Assembly: GCF_011405655.1 (NCBI RefSeq)
Contig: NZ_AP022829.1
Coordinates: 2,403,001 to 2,467,000 of the forward strand
DNA from: Adlercreutzia hattorii
Lineage (GTDB): Bacteria > Actinomycetota > Coriobacteriia > Coriobacteriales > Eggerthellaceae
Direction: 5' to 3'
Length of the DNA: 64,000 nt
The notes beneath the pieces were generated by a model. The model did not search any database, was not told the DNA's origin, and worked only from the letters and a program-made list of their open reading frames with translations. Positions 1 to 8,297 of the stretch are shown in pieces. The translations under genes and the position numbers were made by a program. The stretch's first letter is position 1. The number at the start of each line of letters is the position of its first letter.

Positions 1-786
1 GAGCGTTGGAACGATCCAGACTGGTGGAACACCCCCGCTTCCACGCTCATCAACGTGCGCGGCTGGCCGGTGCACCATGCCCATGAGTGCTTCGGTCAGG
101 TGGGCCTGCTCTACAACATGGTCTTCAACCGCGACGACATGATCCACTCTGCCGTGAACTTCCAGGGCTGCGGCTTGCCTTTCGAGCTGAAGCAGCAGAT
201 CGCGGCCGAAGTGTGGGGCGACGCGAGCGCCATCGATCCGGACAAGAACTACACCCCCATGAATGAGTATAAAGCGAACTTCGCCTGGTGGTCTATCGTC
301 ACTGACGTGCTGCACGACTCGCTCACGCTGTGCAACTGGGTATGGCCCATGACGATGAGCCCCACGAAGGCTCGCGACTATCGCGGCGACCTGGATCTGG
401 AGGCCAAATTCATGAAGGCCGTCACCGGCGAAGACGTGACGACGGAAGACCTGTACAAGATGGGTGCGAAAATCACCACGCTACAGCGAGCCAACACCGC
501 GCGCGGCATGGTGGGTGCCAACGGGCAAATGGGTACCAATGACTTCCGCAACGTGCACGACGTCGTTACCGAGTGGCCCTTCACCATGGATCCGGACATC
601 GAAGTGTTCACCGAAGGCACCAACAAGATGGACAAAGAGGATTTCCAAACGGCCCTCACCATGATGTACGAATGCTTTGGCTGGGATCCCGAGCTGGGTT
701 GCCCGACGGCCGAGTGCCTGGACTACTACGACATGCCCGACGTGAAGGAAGACCTCGCCGCCCTCGGCCTGCTTCCCGACGCCTAG
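1..786 (+). CDS. Aldehyde:ferredoxin oxidoreductase, C-terminal part
   Basis: The frame is open from base 1, so the gene starts to the left of the window; 261 codons are visible. The protein resembles the C-terminal domain of tungsten- or molybdenum-pterin aldehyde:ferredoxin oxidoreductases, with the region beginning RGWPVHHAHE and a Cys-containing segment (FQGCGLPFE, TLCNWVW) before an acidic end that names no further domain. Family members oxidise aldehydes to carboxylic acids using ferredoxin. Cofactor-binding residues would lie mostly upstream and cannot be judged. A strong terminator follows, so this is the last gene of its transcript. The true substrate and metal are unknown; other AOR-family oxidoreductases (for example YdhV-like) are possible. 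Confidence 0.8.
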   Translation, partial: ERWNDPDWWNTPASTLINVRGWPVHHAHECFGQVGLLYNMVFNRDDMIHSAVNFQGCGLPFELKQQIAAEVWGDASAIDPDKNYTPMNEYKANFAWWSIVTDVLHDSLTLCNWVWPMTMSPTKARDYRGDLDLEAKFMKAVTGEDVTTEDLYKMGAKITTLQRANTARGMVGANGQMGTNDFRNVHDVVTEWPFTMDPDIEVFTEGTNKMDKEDFQTALTMMYECFGWDPELGCPTAECLDYYDMPDVKEDLAALGLLPDA

Positions 787-923
787 GGAGATGCGCAGAG
801 CAAAACCAATCTGCGCTGAAGGCTGATCCATGGGGGGCGACCTCGGTCGCCCCCCATGCGGCATCACCTCACCTGATAGCCGACCCCTTCTAACGCGAGC
901 TCCGAAGGAGCTCCCCCTTCGTG

Positions 924-963
924 AAAGGAGCCCCCGCAAACCGGTTGCGGGGGCTCCTTTTTT
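924..963 (+). terminator. Rho-independent terminator after the AOR gene
   Basis: A 16-bp perfect stem (924-939 with 945-960) and a 5-base loop run into a T tract. An earlier perfect 11-bp inverted repeat at 830-840/847-857 lacks a T run and may be an RNA-stabilising hairpin. Confidence 0.9.
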
Positions 964-1240
964 GCACGCACCCGTAGCACGAGGCGTGTTTTTGCCATCA
1001 GAGAAGAGCGCCTACGACATTTTTGCCTCTCGGGCTGCGGGTCGTCTTCGCCCGAACAACAAGCCCGATGCCCTGAACAGGTATTTCTTGTTCTTTTGGA
1101 AAGTTAGTCGCCTAAAACACCGCAGCCCGACCCACAAAAATGTCCAACTCATCTGAAAAGCGCGACAAAAATACGGGTCGAGCTACGGTTTCGACAGCGC
1201 AGCTCACAGACTGAACCGCCGAGACTTGGGCAGGCAAGTC
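964..1240. other. Intergenic stretch with no gene seen
   Basis: Lies between two convergent transcripts. I see no supported ORF. A short block near 1174-1205 reads like the 5' end of a tmRNA (contains CGGTTTCGACAG), but no matching 3' acceptor half is visible nearby. Confidence 0.5.
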
Positions 1241-2293
1241 TTACACGTTGCGAATGCGCTCGACGGCGTCCCACTCGGCGAGGGCCTGGGCGCGGCGAGG
1301 AGTCAAATACGTCGTGGAATAGAAGTAGACGTCGCCGTTGGAAGCCTCCACGCGCTCGATGTCGTCGGCGCGACCCTGCGCGCGGGCCTCAGCGAAGGCC
1401 GCCTCCACCGCTTCGGCCTTCATGCGAAACGGGTCGTTGGCCAAGCTCTCCCGCGCCATGGGGCGGGGGTAGACCGACGACTCCTCGCGCACGCATTCGA
1501 TGAAGGTGGCCACGGGGTCGTCCTCAGCGGCGAGGAACGCCCAGCGGGCGTAGGCGTCGGTCATGGCCGAATCGTCGTAGAGGTAGTAGCTCTCGGCACC
1601 CATGAGCAGGCGGATGTGCGCGAACTCGGGATGCGGGTCTTCCTCGGGAATCTGGTTGGAAGTCTCCTGGGGCGGGGCTGGCGGGTGCCCTGATTCGCTC
1701 AGACAGTCCTCGCTTGGTGGAACAGCCCACTGGGCTGTTCCAGTCGCTGCGGAACTCGCTCGATCAGGGCACCCGCCAGCCCCTTGGACGTCCCCCATGG
1801 CCGGATCATCGGCTCGAGGTTTCTTGTGCTTGAAGGGGGATGCGCCTACGGGGCGACCGTTGGAGGAGGAGAAGGCGGACTTCACGTGCTTATTGGCGGC
1901 GCGGCGAGGGGCGGCTCCGGCGTCAGGGCCCCCAACACCGGCCGCCTCGCGCGAACCGTTGGGGTCGCCGAACTCCATAAGCGCATCGTAGACGGCCATT
2001 TCCAAGTCTTCGGGCATCATCGACGGGGGCACCAGACCGGCAGCCTCCCATTCGCAGGGACACGATAGGAGGCTTTCCCGCGAGGCCGCGCGCACCACGT
2101 CAAGCACTGCCAGGATGGCCTCCCGACGCGCCTGCTCGGGGTCGAGGGCGTCATCTGCGACCTCACCATCGGCCGCTGCACCCGCAGTGGCCAGAGCCTC
2201 GCCATGAGGCAGCGCGTCGGCGATGTCCTCGCCGGCCGCCTGGGCGCGGGCCAACTCAATCACCGCAGCGCGGATCTCGTCTTCCTCGCGCAC
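1241..2293 (-). CDS. Hypothetical protein with in-frame palindromic insert
   Basis: 350 codons, no family recognised with confidence. The N-terminal about 115 residues are acidic and helical (motif SCPCEWEAAGL, with two Cys). The middle, about residues 120-215, is low-complexity, and part of it is encoded by a 110-bp palindromic element (1674-1783). The C-terminal about 130 residues (from EFAHIRLLMG to AEWDAVERIRNV) look like a folded helical domain rich in aromatic residues. It starts 2 bp after the stop of the NifU-like gene, so the two are probably one operon. Neighbouring AOR and scaffold genes suggest a role in maturation of a metal enzyme, perhaps TorD-like, but this is only context. 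Confidence 0.6.
   Translation of the reverse strand: MREEDEIRAAVIELARAQAAGEDIADALPHGEALATAGAAADGEVADDALDPEQARREAILAVLDVVRAASRESLLSCPCEWEAAGLVPPSMMPEDLEMAVYDALMEFGDPNGSREAAGVGGPDAGAAPRRAANKHVKSAFSSSNGRPVGASPFKHKKPRADDPAMGDVQGAGGCPDRASSAATGTAQWAVPPSEDCLSESGHPPAPPQETSNQIPEEDPHPEFAHIRLLMGAESYYLYDDSAMTDAYARWAFLAAEDDPVATFIECVREESSVYPRPMARESLANDPFRMKAEAVEAAFAEARAQGRADDIERVEASNGDVYFYSTTYLTPRRAQALAEWDAVERIRNV
1674..1783. repeat. REP/MITE-like palindromic element inside a coding region
   Basis: Perfect 21-bp inverted arms at 1674-1694 and 1763-1783 enclose a second perfect 11-bp dyad (1719-1729/1731-1741). The whole block keeps the host reading frame open on the minus strand and encodes Pro/Ser/Gly-rich sequence. 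Confidence 0.8.
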
Positions 2294-2295
2294 GG

Positions 2296-2895
2296 CTACT
2301 CACCGTCCATGGCAGCCACGAGCAGGTCGGTGCGGGTGTCGCGCAGCGAGCAATGCTCGCACATCAGGCAGGCGACGCTGTAGGAGTCGCAGGGCACCAC
2401 CGCATCAAGCTCGGCCAGACCGGCCCCCTCCCGCGCAAGGAAGTCGCCGATGAGCGCCCGCACCGCTTCCACGGAGAACGTCAGTGTGTTCGCCTTCCCG
2501 GCGGGAACGCCACCCACGGCCTCCCGCACATCCTCAATGGTGAGCGCCAGCGCCTCGTCGAAAGTGCGCCCCTCGATCATCGAGCAGGTGGCGCTCGCGC
2601 ACCCCGTCATCGCCAGGCATCCGCGCGTCTTGAAGCCGGCGGCCTCGATGACGCGCGTCTCGGGATTGATGCGTCCGAACAAGCGGAACGCCACCTCGCC
2701 GCGCTTCGACTTGCCGACCATCGCCTGGGCGTTCATCCCCTCGGGGCGACCGCCGTTGTGGTAGTCAGCCACAATGGCCAAAAGCTTGTCCGAGTATCCG
2801 GCCACTTCGTCGTCCACTTCGGTTTGGTACACATCGGCCGTGCGCAGCAGCACTTTCTGCTTCGGCTCGTGGTAGATATCGCGACCCTCGCTCAT
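2296..2895 (-). CDS. NifU/IscU-like iron-sulfur scaffold protein, divergent
   Basis: 199 codons. Residues about 30-155 follow the NifU_N/IscU fold: start with GYSDKLL, then AGFKTRGCLAMTGCASATCSM in place of the usual cluster-Cys loop, then GRTFDEALALT and GGVPAGKAN. Family members build Fe-S clusters on three Cys; here the central Cys is kept, but the first (normally in a GCGD-type turn) and the third (normally HCS) positions are not Cys. Instead a Cys-rich tail, PCDSYSVACLMCEHCS, follows, which may supply ligands. It starts its operon and is followed after 2 bp by the hypothetical gene. Upstream DNA is divergent to a LuxR regulator. A role in serving the nearby AOR is plausible but unproven. 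Confidence 0.75.
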   Translation of the reverse strand: MSEGRDIYHEPKQKVLLRTADVYQTEVDDEVAGYSDKLLAIVADYHNGGRPEGMNAQAMVGKSKRGEVAFRLFGRINPETRVIEAAGFKTRGCLAMTGCASATCSMIEGRTFDEALALTIEDVREAVGGVPAGKANTLTFSVEAVRALIGDFLAREGAGLAELDAVVPCDSYSVACLMCEHCSLRDTRTDLLVAAMDGE

Positions 2896-3112
2896 GGGCT
2901 CCTCCTCTTCTTCGATTGTTCACTTGCAAGATTACCAGAACCCCCTCAATGCCCCTCCCCTCTTTCAGGCGATGTCAGATTGCGGAAACGTAACGGCTCT
3001 CTCGGCAGATGCGCCGCAGCCAAGATTCCCCGCGCACAAGCCCGAAAAAGAGCTATGATGGGGAATCGCGGGAAAGCCATGATGGAACATGCATCGGGCG
3101 AAAGGGGGATTC

Positions 3113-4909
3113 ATGAGCGTTGTCGTGAGCGGACTTTTGAGTCGCGCAAAGGCATTCTGGCCCATGCTCGCAGGCATCATCTGCGCACGCACAGCTCTCA
3201 TCGTGGCGTGCTACGGCAGCTACGCCTCCACCGACGACGGCATCTTCACCGACGGCTCCATGTTCGTCACCTGCGCGCTCTTCATCGTGGCGCTGCTCAT
3301 CTTCTCGCGATCTCGCCGCGAGCTCGGCGCTACCGCCGTGCAATGGATCATGGTGGGAAGCATCATCGTCGCTGCTGGAGCCTCCATGGCCCTCTCCCTG
3401 CTCGACAGCGCCGACCAAATCCTTGTGGCCACGGCTTTTGCCCTCAGCATTGCAAACACCCTGGCCCTGTCGCTGTGCATGTTCTACTGGCTGCGCTGCC
3501 TGCGCGGCACCGACGAAGTGACGGCCGCCCTGTTCGTGTTCTCGGCCTTCTTCATCAGCGTCGGCATCGTTTACCTACTTTCGTTTCTGCCCACCCGAGC
3601 GCAGAACATCATCGGTATGGCGCTCATCGTGGCCCAGTTCGCCTTCCTCGGCCCGGCCGGCCTGCGCGCCGAGCATCCGACGGAGCGGCCGCACCGTCGG
3701 GCGCGCACCTTCTTCACCTTCGCCCGCAGCAACATCCAGGACTCCCGATTCCTCGCCGCCTGCGCTGTCGGCATGGCGCTTCTGGGATTCGTCGACGGCT
3801 TTCTCCGCGGTTATCCCGACGGCCTGCCCATCCCCTTCACCTGGAGCTCGCGACTGGCCTACGCCTTGTGCTCCATGCTGATATGCGCCCTGCTCATGCT
3901 TCTCGTCGTGCGCCGCCGCGAGCGCGTCATGACCGTGGACGCGTTTATCACCATGGCGCTTTTGGCCTCCCTCAGCCTCGTCCTGTTCGGCGCCTTCCCC
4001 TACCACTGGGAGATCGGGGCCGTGGCCGTCAACACGCTGAACATCGTCATCTGCGCCTACTGCTGGTACGTCATCATCGCCTTCACCAGCTTCGGAACTC
4101 GCGACCCCTATATTTACGCCATGGGCGGCTGGGTGATCTGCTTCGGCTCGCGCTCCCTCGCCCGTATGCTGCTGTACTTCACTTACCCGTTGGCCGGCAA
4201 CGATCTGCTCATCAACTCGCTTCTCGGGGCTCTTGTCCTCATTTCCACCCAAGTGGTTCTCGTGCAGTTCATGCACGCCGAGCGCGGAGAATCGTCTGCG
4301 GAAGCCGATCGCCTGGAGGCCGAGAACGAGCGAGTCATGCGCCAGGCCGAAGCCGATGCGGCCGAGTCGGCGGCGGCGCTGGCCGAAGCTGAGCAAACGC
4401 TGCAGAGCGTCGTATTCAACGCCGCGAGACGCGAGGCCACCGCCCAGCAAACAGCCTCCGAGGCTTTGAAGGCCGCCGAGGCGCGCCAGTGCATCCGCTG
4501 CAACGAGGAGTGCGCCGCTATCCGGGAGCAGCTTTTCCAGATCGACCCCGCCTCAGCCTCCCCCGGTTCCACGCCCTCGCCTTCCCCCTCGGCGACAATG
4601 CCGTCGCCTCTCGGCTCTTCGCCCTCCTCTGCCCTGGAGTCTTCCCTCGCCCCTTCCCCGTCCACCATGGGCGAGCTGTCCGATTCCATGCGTCGCAACG
4701 TGGAGCGCATGGGCGAGCATTTCCTGCTCACGAGCCGCGAAATGGACGTGCTCACCCTCTACGCCTTGGGTCACACGCAGAAAAAGGTGGCCGAGGAGCT
4801 GTTCATCACCCCCGCCACCGCCCACAGCCACATCAAGCGCATCTACAGCAAGTGCGGCATGCACTCGCGCCAGGAAATCCTCGAGTACCTCAATTCTTAC
4901 GGAAGCTAG
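3113..4909 (+). CDS. Membrane-anchored LuxR-family regulator
   Basis: 598 residues from the ATG at 3113, preferred over the in-frame ATG at 3089 because AAAGGGGGA lies just before it. About 12 hydrophobic helices fill residues 1-390, then an Ala/Glu-rich probable coiled coil (about 395-475) carrying a CIRCNEEC cluster, a Pro/Ser-rich linker, and a C-terminal LuxR helix-turn-helix (LTSREMDVLTLYALG to HSRQEILEYL). This is the membrane-LuxR architecture common in Eggerthellaceae, thought to sense a substrate or redox state and control a nearby reductase. It is divergent from the NifU-like operon and followed after 9 bp by a small membrane protein. Ligand and targets are unknown. Confidence 0.85.
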   Translation: MSVVVSGLLSRAKAFWPMLAGIICARTALIVACYGSYASTDDGIFTDGSMFVTCALFIVALLIFSRSRRELGATAVQWIMVGSIIVAAGASMALSLLDSADQILVATAFALSIANTLALSLCMFYWLRCLRGTDEVTAALFVFSAFFISVGIVYLLSFLPTRAQNIIGMALIVAQFAFLGPAGLRAEHPTERPHRRARTFFTFARSNIQDSRFLAACAVGMALLGFVDGFLRGYPDGLPIPFTWSSRLAYALCSMLICALLMLLVVRRRERVMTVDAFITMALLASLSLVLFGAFPYHWEIGAVAVNTLNIVICAYCWYVIIAFTSFGTRDPYIYAMGGWVICFGSRSLARMLLYFTYPLAGNDLLINSLLGALVLISTQVVLVQFMHAERGESSAEADRLEAENERVMRQAEADAAESAAALAEAEQTLQSVVFNAARREATAQQTASEALKAAEARQCIRCNEECAAIREQLFQIDPASASPGSTPSPSPSATMPSPLGSSPSSALESSLAPSPSTMGELSDSMRRNVERMGEHFLLTSREMDVLTLYALGHTQKKVAEELFITPATAHSHIKRIYSKCGMHSRQEILEYLNSYGS

Positions 4910-4918
4910 GACGCCCTC

Positions 4919-5101
4919 ATGGAAGAGAAGCAACGTTACCTGCGCTGGCTCGGCATTCTCTGCGTCATCATGGCCGCCTTCTGCCTCGGCGTCTTCGCCA
5001 TCGGCTACAAAGACCCCAGCGTAGGCCGCGTGGCGACCCTCGCCGGTCTCATCGTCGCCAGCGCCGGCTTCTTCTGGCTCGCTCACCGCAAGCGTAAGTA
5101 G
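4919..5101 (+). CDS. Small two-helix membrane protein
   Basis: 60 residues: a basic N-terminus, a hydrophobic helix (about 10-27), a short polar loop, a second helix (about 38-54) and an HRKRK tail that should stay in the cytoplasm. It begins 9 bp after the LuxR gene and lacks a strong ribosome-binding site of its own, so translation may be coupled. No family recognised. A partner of the membrane regulator is possible from position alone. Confidence 0.6.
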   Translation: MEEKQRYLRWLGILCVIMAAFCLGVFAIGYKDPSVGRVATLAGLIVASAGFFWLAHRKRK

Positions 5102-5195
5102 AGCCACTTTCTTTGGAAAATGACGAGAAGCGCACCAACCAAATTCCTAAAGCGGTCGGCTTGGATAAATCTGAGAAAACGAGGGCGCGCTATGG

Positions 5196-6389
5196 CTACG
5201 AACTCAATTTGGCTTCGTAGCTCTCCTTCAGGGCTTTGAATGCGGGCATCGAGCGTTCGATGGTGTCGCGGGCGATGCAGTAGGACAGGCGCACCCAGCC
5301 GCCGACGCCGAAGCTGTCCGAAGGAACGATGAGCAGCTCGTATTCCTTCGCGCGATCGGAAAACGCCTGGGCATCCTCTTCCAAGGCGCGCACCCACAGG
5401 TAGAAAGCGCCGTCGGGCTCCACGTACTCGTAGCCCAGCGCGGAAAGCCCCTCAGTCAGCAGACGGCGGTTCTCCGCGTAGGCGGCCACGTCCGACGGCT
5501 CCCCCACGCAGCGAGCCGCCACGCGCTGCAGCAGCACCGGCGCGCACACGTAGCCGAGCGCCCGTCCCGCGCCCGCCACGGCCACCGCCACCGCATCGCC
5601 GTCGTCAGCGGCATCGGACACGTACACCCACCCGATGCGCTCGCCGGGAAGCGAGAGCGCCTTGGAATAGGAGTAGCACACAATGGTCCGCGCGTAGATC
5701 GACGGCACCCAGGGCACCTCGATGCCGTAGGTGATCTCGCGATAGGGCTCGTCGCTGATGAGGTACAGCGGACGTCCCAGCGCTTCCTCGCGCTCGCGCA
5801 GCATGGCCGCCAGGGCTTCAAGGCTCTCGCGGGTGTACACGGCGCCCACCGGGTTGTTCGGCGTGTTGATAATCACGGCACTCGTCTTCGGCCCGATGGC
5901 CGCGCGCAGCGCCTCGATGCCGGGCTGGAAGCTCGGAACCGCCGCCGGCACCTCCACGATGGTGCAGCCGGCCGCCTCGATCCACGTGCGGTACTCGGGG
6001 AAGTACGGTGACACCACGACCACCTCATCACCCGGATGGGTCACAGCGGCAACGGATGAAGCCAAAGCCGCCGCCGCACCGGCCGTCAGGTACAAGTGAC
6101 CCGACGTCGCCGTCGTGTCGTAGCGCTCAGACAGATACGCCGCAATGGCCTCCTTCACCTCGGGCAGCCCCGCCGCCGGCGAATAGGCGTGAAGGGCCAC
6201 CGGATCCATATCCAGAAGCTCCAGCATGGTTTCGCGCACCAGCTCGGGCGCCGGCACCGAGGGATTGCCGATCGAGAAATCGAACACGTTCTCGGCACCG
6301 ATCTCGGCCTTGCGCGCCATCCCGTAGGCAAACAGCTCGCGGATGGCACTCGGCTCATCGCCCAATCCGTACATCTTCTCGTTGATCAT
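5196..6389 (-). CDS. PLP-dependent class I/II aminotransferase
   Basis: 397 residues, the usual length for fold-type I aspartate-aminotransferase-like enzymes. Visible landmarks are the N-terminal FSIGNPSVPAP, the AYSPAAGLPEVKEAI segment, NTPNNPVGAVY, ISDEPYREITYG and the PLP-lysine motif SYSKALSLPGERIG near residue 240, followed by a C-terminal GGWVRLSYC with the carboxylate-binding Arg. It moves amino groups between an amino acid and a 2-oxo acid in the cytoplasm; the amino-acid preference cannot be read from the sequence. It stands alone on the minus strand, upstream neighbour in the same direction 88 bp away. Confidence 0.9.
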   Translation of the reverse strand: MINEKMYGLGDEPSAIRELFAYGMARKAEIGAENVFDFSIGNPSVPAPELVRETMLELLDMDPVALHAYSPAAGLPEVKEAIAAYLSERYDTTATSGHLYLTAGAAAALASSVAAVTHPGDEVVVVSPYFPEYRTWIEAAGCTIVEVPAAVPSFQPGIEALRAAIGPKTSAVIINTPNNPVGAVYTRESLEALAAMLREREEALGRPLYLISDEPYREITYGIEVPWVPSIYARTIVCYSYSKALSLPGERIGWVYVSDAADDGDAVAVAVAGAGRALGYVCAPVLLQRVAARCVGEPSDVAAYAENRRLLTEGLSALGYEYVEPDGAFYLWVRALEEDAQAFSDRAKEYELLIVPSDSFGVGGWVRLSYCIARDTIERSMPAFKALKESYEAKLSS

Positions 6390-6477
6390 GGCAATCCCTT
6401 TCGCACGCTCTCGCCAGCCGCAGCGCGCGGGCTGGCCTCAAGGCGGCCCTCAACGCCACCGCCCTCTCAGTTCCCCC

Positions 6478-7866
6478 TCAGGATACTACAAGGGGCGTCG
6501 CATCCAGGCTCGCTTCCGCCGAGCCGACCACGGCGGCCCCCAGCTGGACGATCTTCTCCTGCAAGTCGGGATGAGCGCGGAAGGCGAAGGCGCGCCCCTC
6601 CTGCTCCCGCACCAGATACCCCTCGCGTTCGAGCCCCAGGAAATCGGCCCGGGCCGTGCCGTAGGCGATGCGGAATGCGCGCTGATGCGGCGCGATGCGC
6701 AAAAGAGCTCCCGGCTCGCGGCACAGCGCCACCAAAATAGACTTCTGCCGCGCGTTGATATGGGATTCGAAGATGCGCTCGATCTGCTCGTTCAGCTGCT
6801 CGAGATAGGTGATGGATGCCGCCAAGCCCTCCAGCTCGCGCAGGTACAGGCACACGTTCAGCTCGAAATAGGGCGTGAAGTCGAAGCCGAAGCCATAGTC
6901 GGTCGACCACGATTCGAACACTGCCTCGTAGCGAGCCGCATCCACCGGCGCCTCCGCCAAGGTCGGATCGAAGCCCTCCGGTATCCAGCTGAGCACGGGA
7001 AAACCCCACTTCAACGCCAGGATATTCCGCAAAAGCAGTCCCACGAGCACGTTCAGGCGCGGCAGCACGTTGAAGTAGCGAAAGAACCAGCTGATGTTGA
7101 GCAGCCGCAATACGGGACCGAAGCGCATGTCGTCCCCTGCGGCACAGGCCCGCTGGCACACCAGATCCATCAGCACCTGGGACTCCGGGGGCGCCAAGCG
7201 CGGATCCAACGGCGCGAGCACCCGCTCGGGCAGCTCGGACAAATCCACCCCCTCGGAAAGCTCGTAGTACAGCGTCTCGATGAGCCCGTGGGTCACCGCG
7301 CGCCGCGCCAAGCTGTCGCAATCGCTCGAAAGACGAAAGTAGTTGGCCACCAACTGATCGAGAGACGTCAGCGGGGGCGCCCCCGCGAACAGCTCGTGCA
7401 CCCGCTCCTCGTCCACCGCGATGCCCTCGTCCGCCAGGCCGCGCACCAGCGTGCGCTCGATGAAGCGCGTCACGAACGGCGACCCTTGCATGTCCTTGAG
7501 CGATCGCGCCAGCGAGGAGTCCTCCTTCGAGCGCACCTCCAGCATCTCGGTGTTGAAGGACAGCGAGCTCGTGGTCACCATCCACATGTCGGCCGTGCGC
7601 TCCGGATCCTCGGGGACGAACACGGCGGCCTGCTTGCGCACAGCGAGCAGGATGCGCCAGATATCCTCCTTCGAGTAGCCCTCGGGAAGATCGTATTCGT
7701 CCAAGTCGTCAAAGAGCAGGATGCCCACGTCCACCGCCGTGCGCAGCTCGTAGAATATGGGCAGGCTCATAAAGGCCACCAGTTCGTCCACAGAGAGCCG
7801 CTTTGTCGCCTTCGTCGACCGAGGCACCGCCTCCGTCTTTCCCCGCATCGCAGACTTCCCCGCCAT
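6478..7866 (-). CDS. Hypothetical protein with Fic-tail-like winged helix
   Basis: 462 residues. The last about 90 residues (FESHINARQKSILVALCREPG to FAFRAHPD) resemble the winged helix found at the C-terminus of many Fic proteins, including the TARxDFLxLEREGYL pattern. The rest is helical and contains no Fic catalytic motif (HPFxxGNGR), so AMP-transfer activity is not expected. AAAGG sits 7 bases before the ATG. It is probably a DNA-binding or regulatory protein. The opposite side of its promoter carries the AT-rich region with the mini-ORF. Function unknown. Confidence 0.6.
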   Translation of the reverse strand: MAGKSAMRGKTEAVPRSTKATKRLSVDELVAFMSLPIFYELRTAVDVGILLFDDLDEYDLPEGYSKEDIWRILLAVRKQAAVFVPEDPERTADMWMVTTSSLSFNTEMLEVRSKEDSSLARSLKDMQGSPFVTRFIERTLVRGLADEGIAVDEERVHELFAGAPPLTSLDQLVANYFRLSSDCDSLARRAVTHGLIETLYYELSEGVDLSELPERVLAPLDPRLAPPESQVLMDLVCQRACAAGDDMRFGPVLRLLNISWFFRYFNVLPRLNVLVGLLLRNILALKWGFPVLSWIPEGFDPTLAEAPVDAARYEAVFESWSTDYGFGFDFTPYFELNVCLYLRELEGLAASITYLEQLNEQIERIFESHINARQKSILVALCREPGALLRIAPHQRAFRIAYGTARADFLGLEREGYLVREQEGRAFAFRAHPDLQEKIVQLGAAVVGSAEASLDATPLVVS

Positions 7867-7916
7867 CGCGCCGCCTTTCCTTGAGCTTGCCCTCTCGCTC
7901 CCATTCTATCAGCTTC

Positions 7917-8079
7917 GGGGTCTCCTATTATCAAAAGTTGATCTTAAAGATAGTTATAACTGAGAATGTTATTATTATTTTATACCAAAGTTATTATCAG
8001 GAATTTAGATATTGATAATTGAAGAACGGGACTTTATAGTGAAATCAGCGAATACGCAAACGACCAGAGGAGGCCCATT
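7917..8079 (+). promoter_or_regulatory. AT-rich promoter-like region
   Basis: Strikingly AT-rich compared with both flanks, with repeated TTATTAT blocks (7967-8001). It lies between the divergent Fic-tail gene and the mini-ORF and could serve either. No single -35/-10 pair stands out. Confidence 0.4.
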
Positions 8080-8109
8080 ATGGGAGACTGGCCCGTCATC
8101 ATCCGCTAA
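8080..8109 (+). CDS. Nine-residue mini-ORF (MGDWPVIIR)
   Basis: ATG at 8080 follows AGAGGAGG by 6 bases, an unusually good ribosome-binding site for such a short frame. The frame ends at 8109. A hairpin (8136-8142/8150-8156) and a strong terminator (8172-8208) follow, and no plus-strand gene lies downstream, so the transcript would be about 130-200 bases. It could be a small peptide gene, a leader whose downstream gene was lost, or a small RNA with a chance ORF. Confidence 0.35.
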   Translation: MGDWPVIIR

Positions 8110-8171
8110 TTCCAGGGCGCTAACCGCCCAAATCCCCTGCGGCTGCCCTCCGCAGGACTCTCTGAGGTGAG

Positions 8172-8213
8172 AACCCCGCTGCGAAAGCCCTTGAAACGCA
8201 GCGGGGTTTCTTG
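8172..8213 (+). terminator. Terminator of the mini-ORF transcript
   Basis: Perfect 12-bp stem (8172-8183 with 8197-8208) and T-rich tail. Confidence 0.8.
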
Positions 8214-8238
8214 CGTCTGGAGAGCGCCCCCCCGTCGC

Positions 8239-8267
8239 AAAAAAAGGGCCTCACGCAGGAGGCCCTT
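8239..8267 (-). terminator. Terminator of the first MFS gene
   Basis: 9-bp stem 8244-8252/8259-8267 followed on the minus strand by a T run (A run at 8238-8245). Confidence 0.85.
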
Positions 8268-8297
8268 CACTTAATGCAGTCAAATGGGCGGCAAAGC

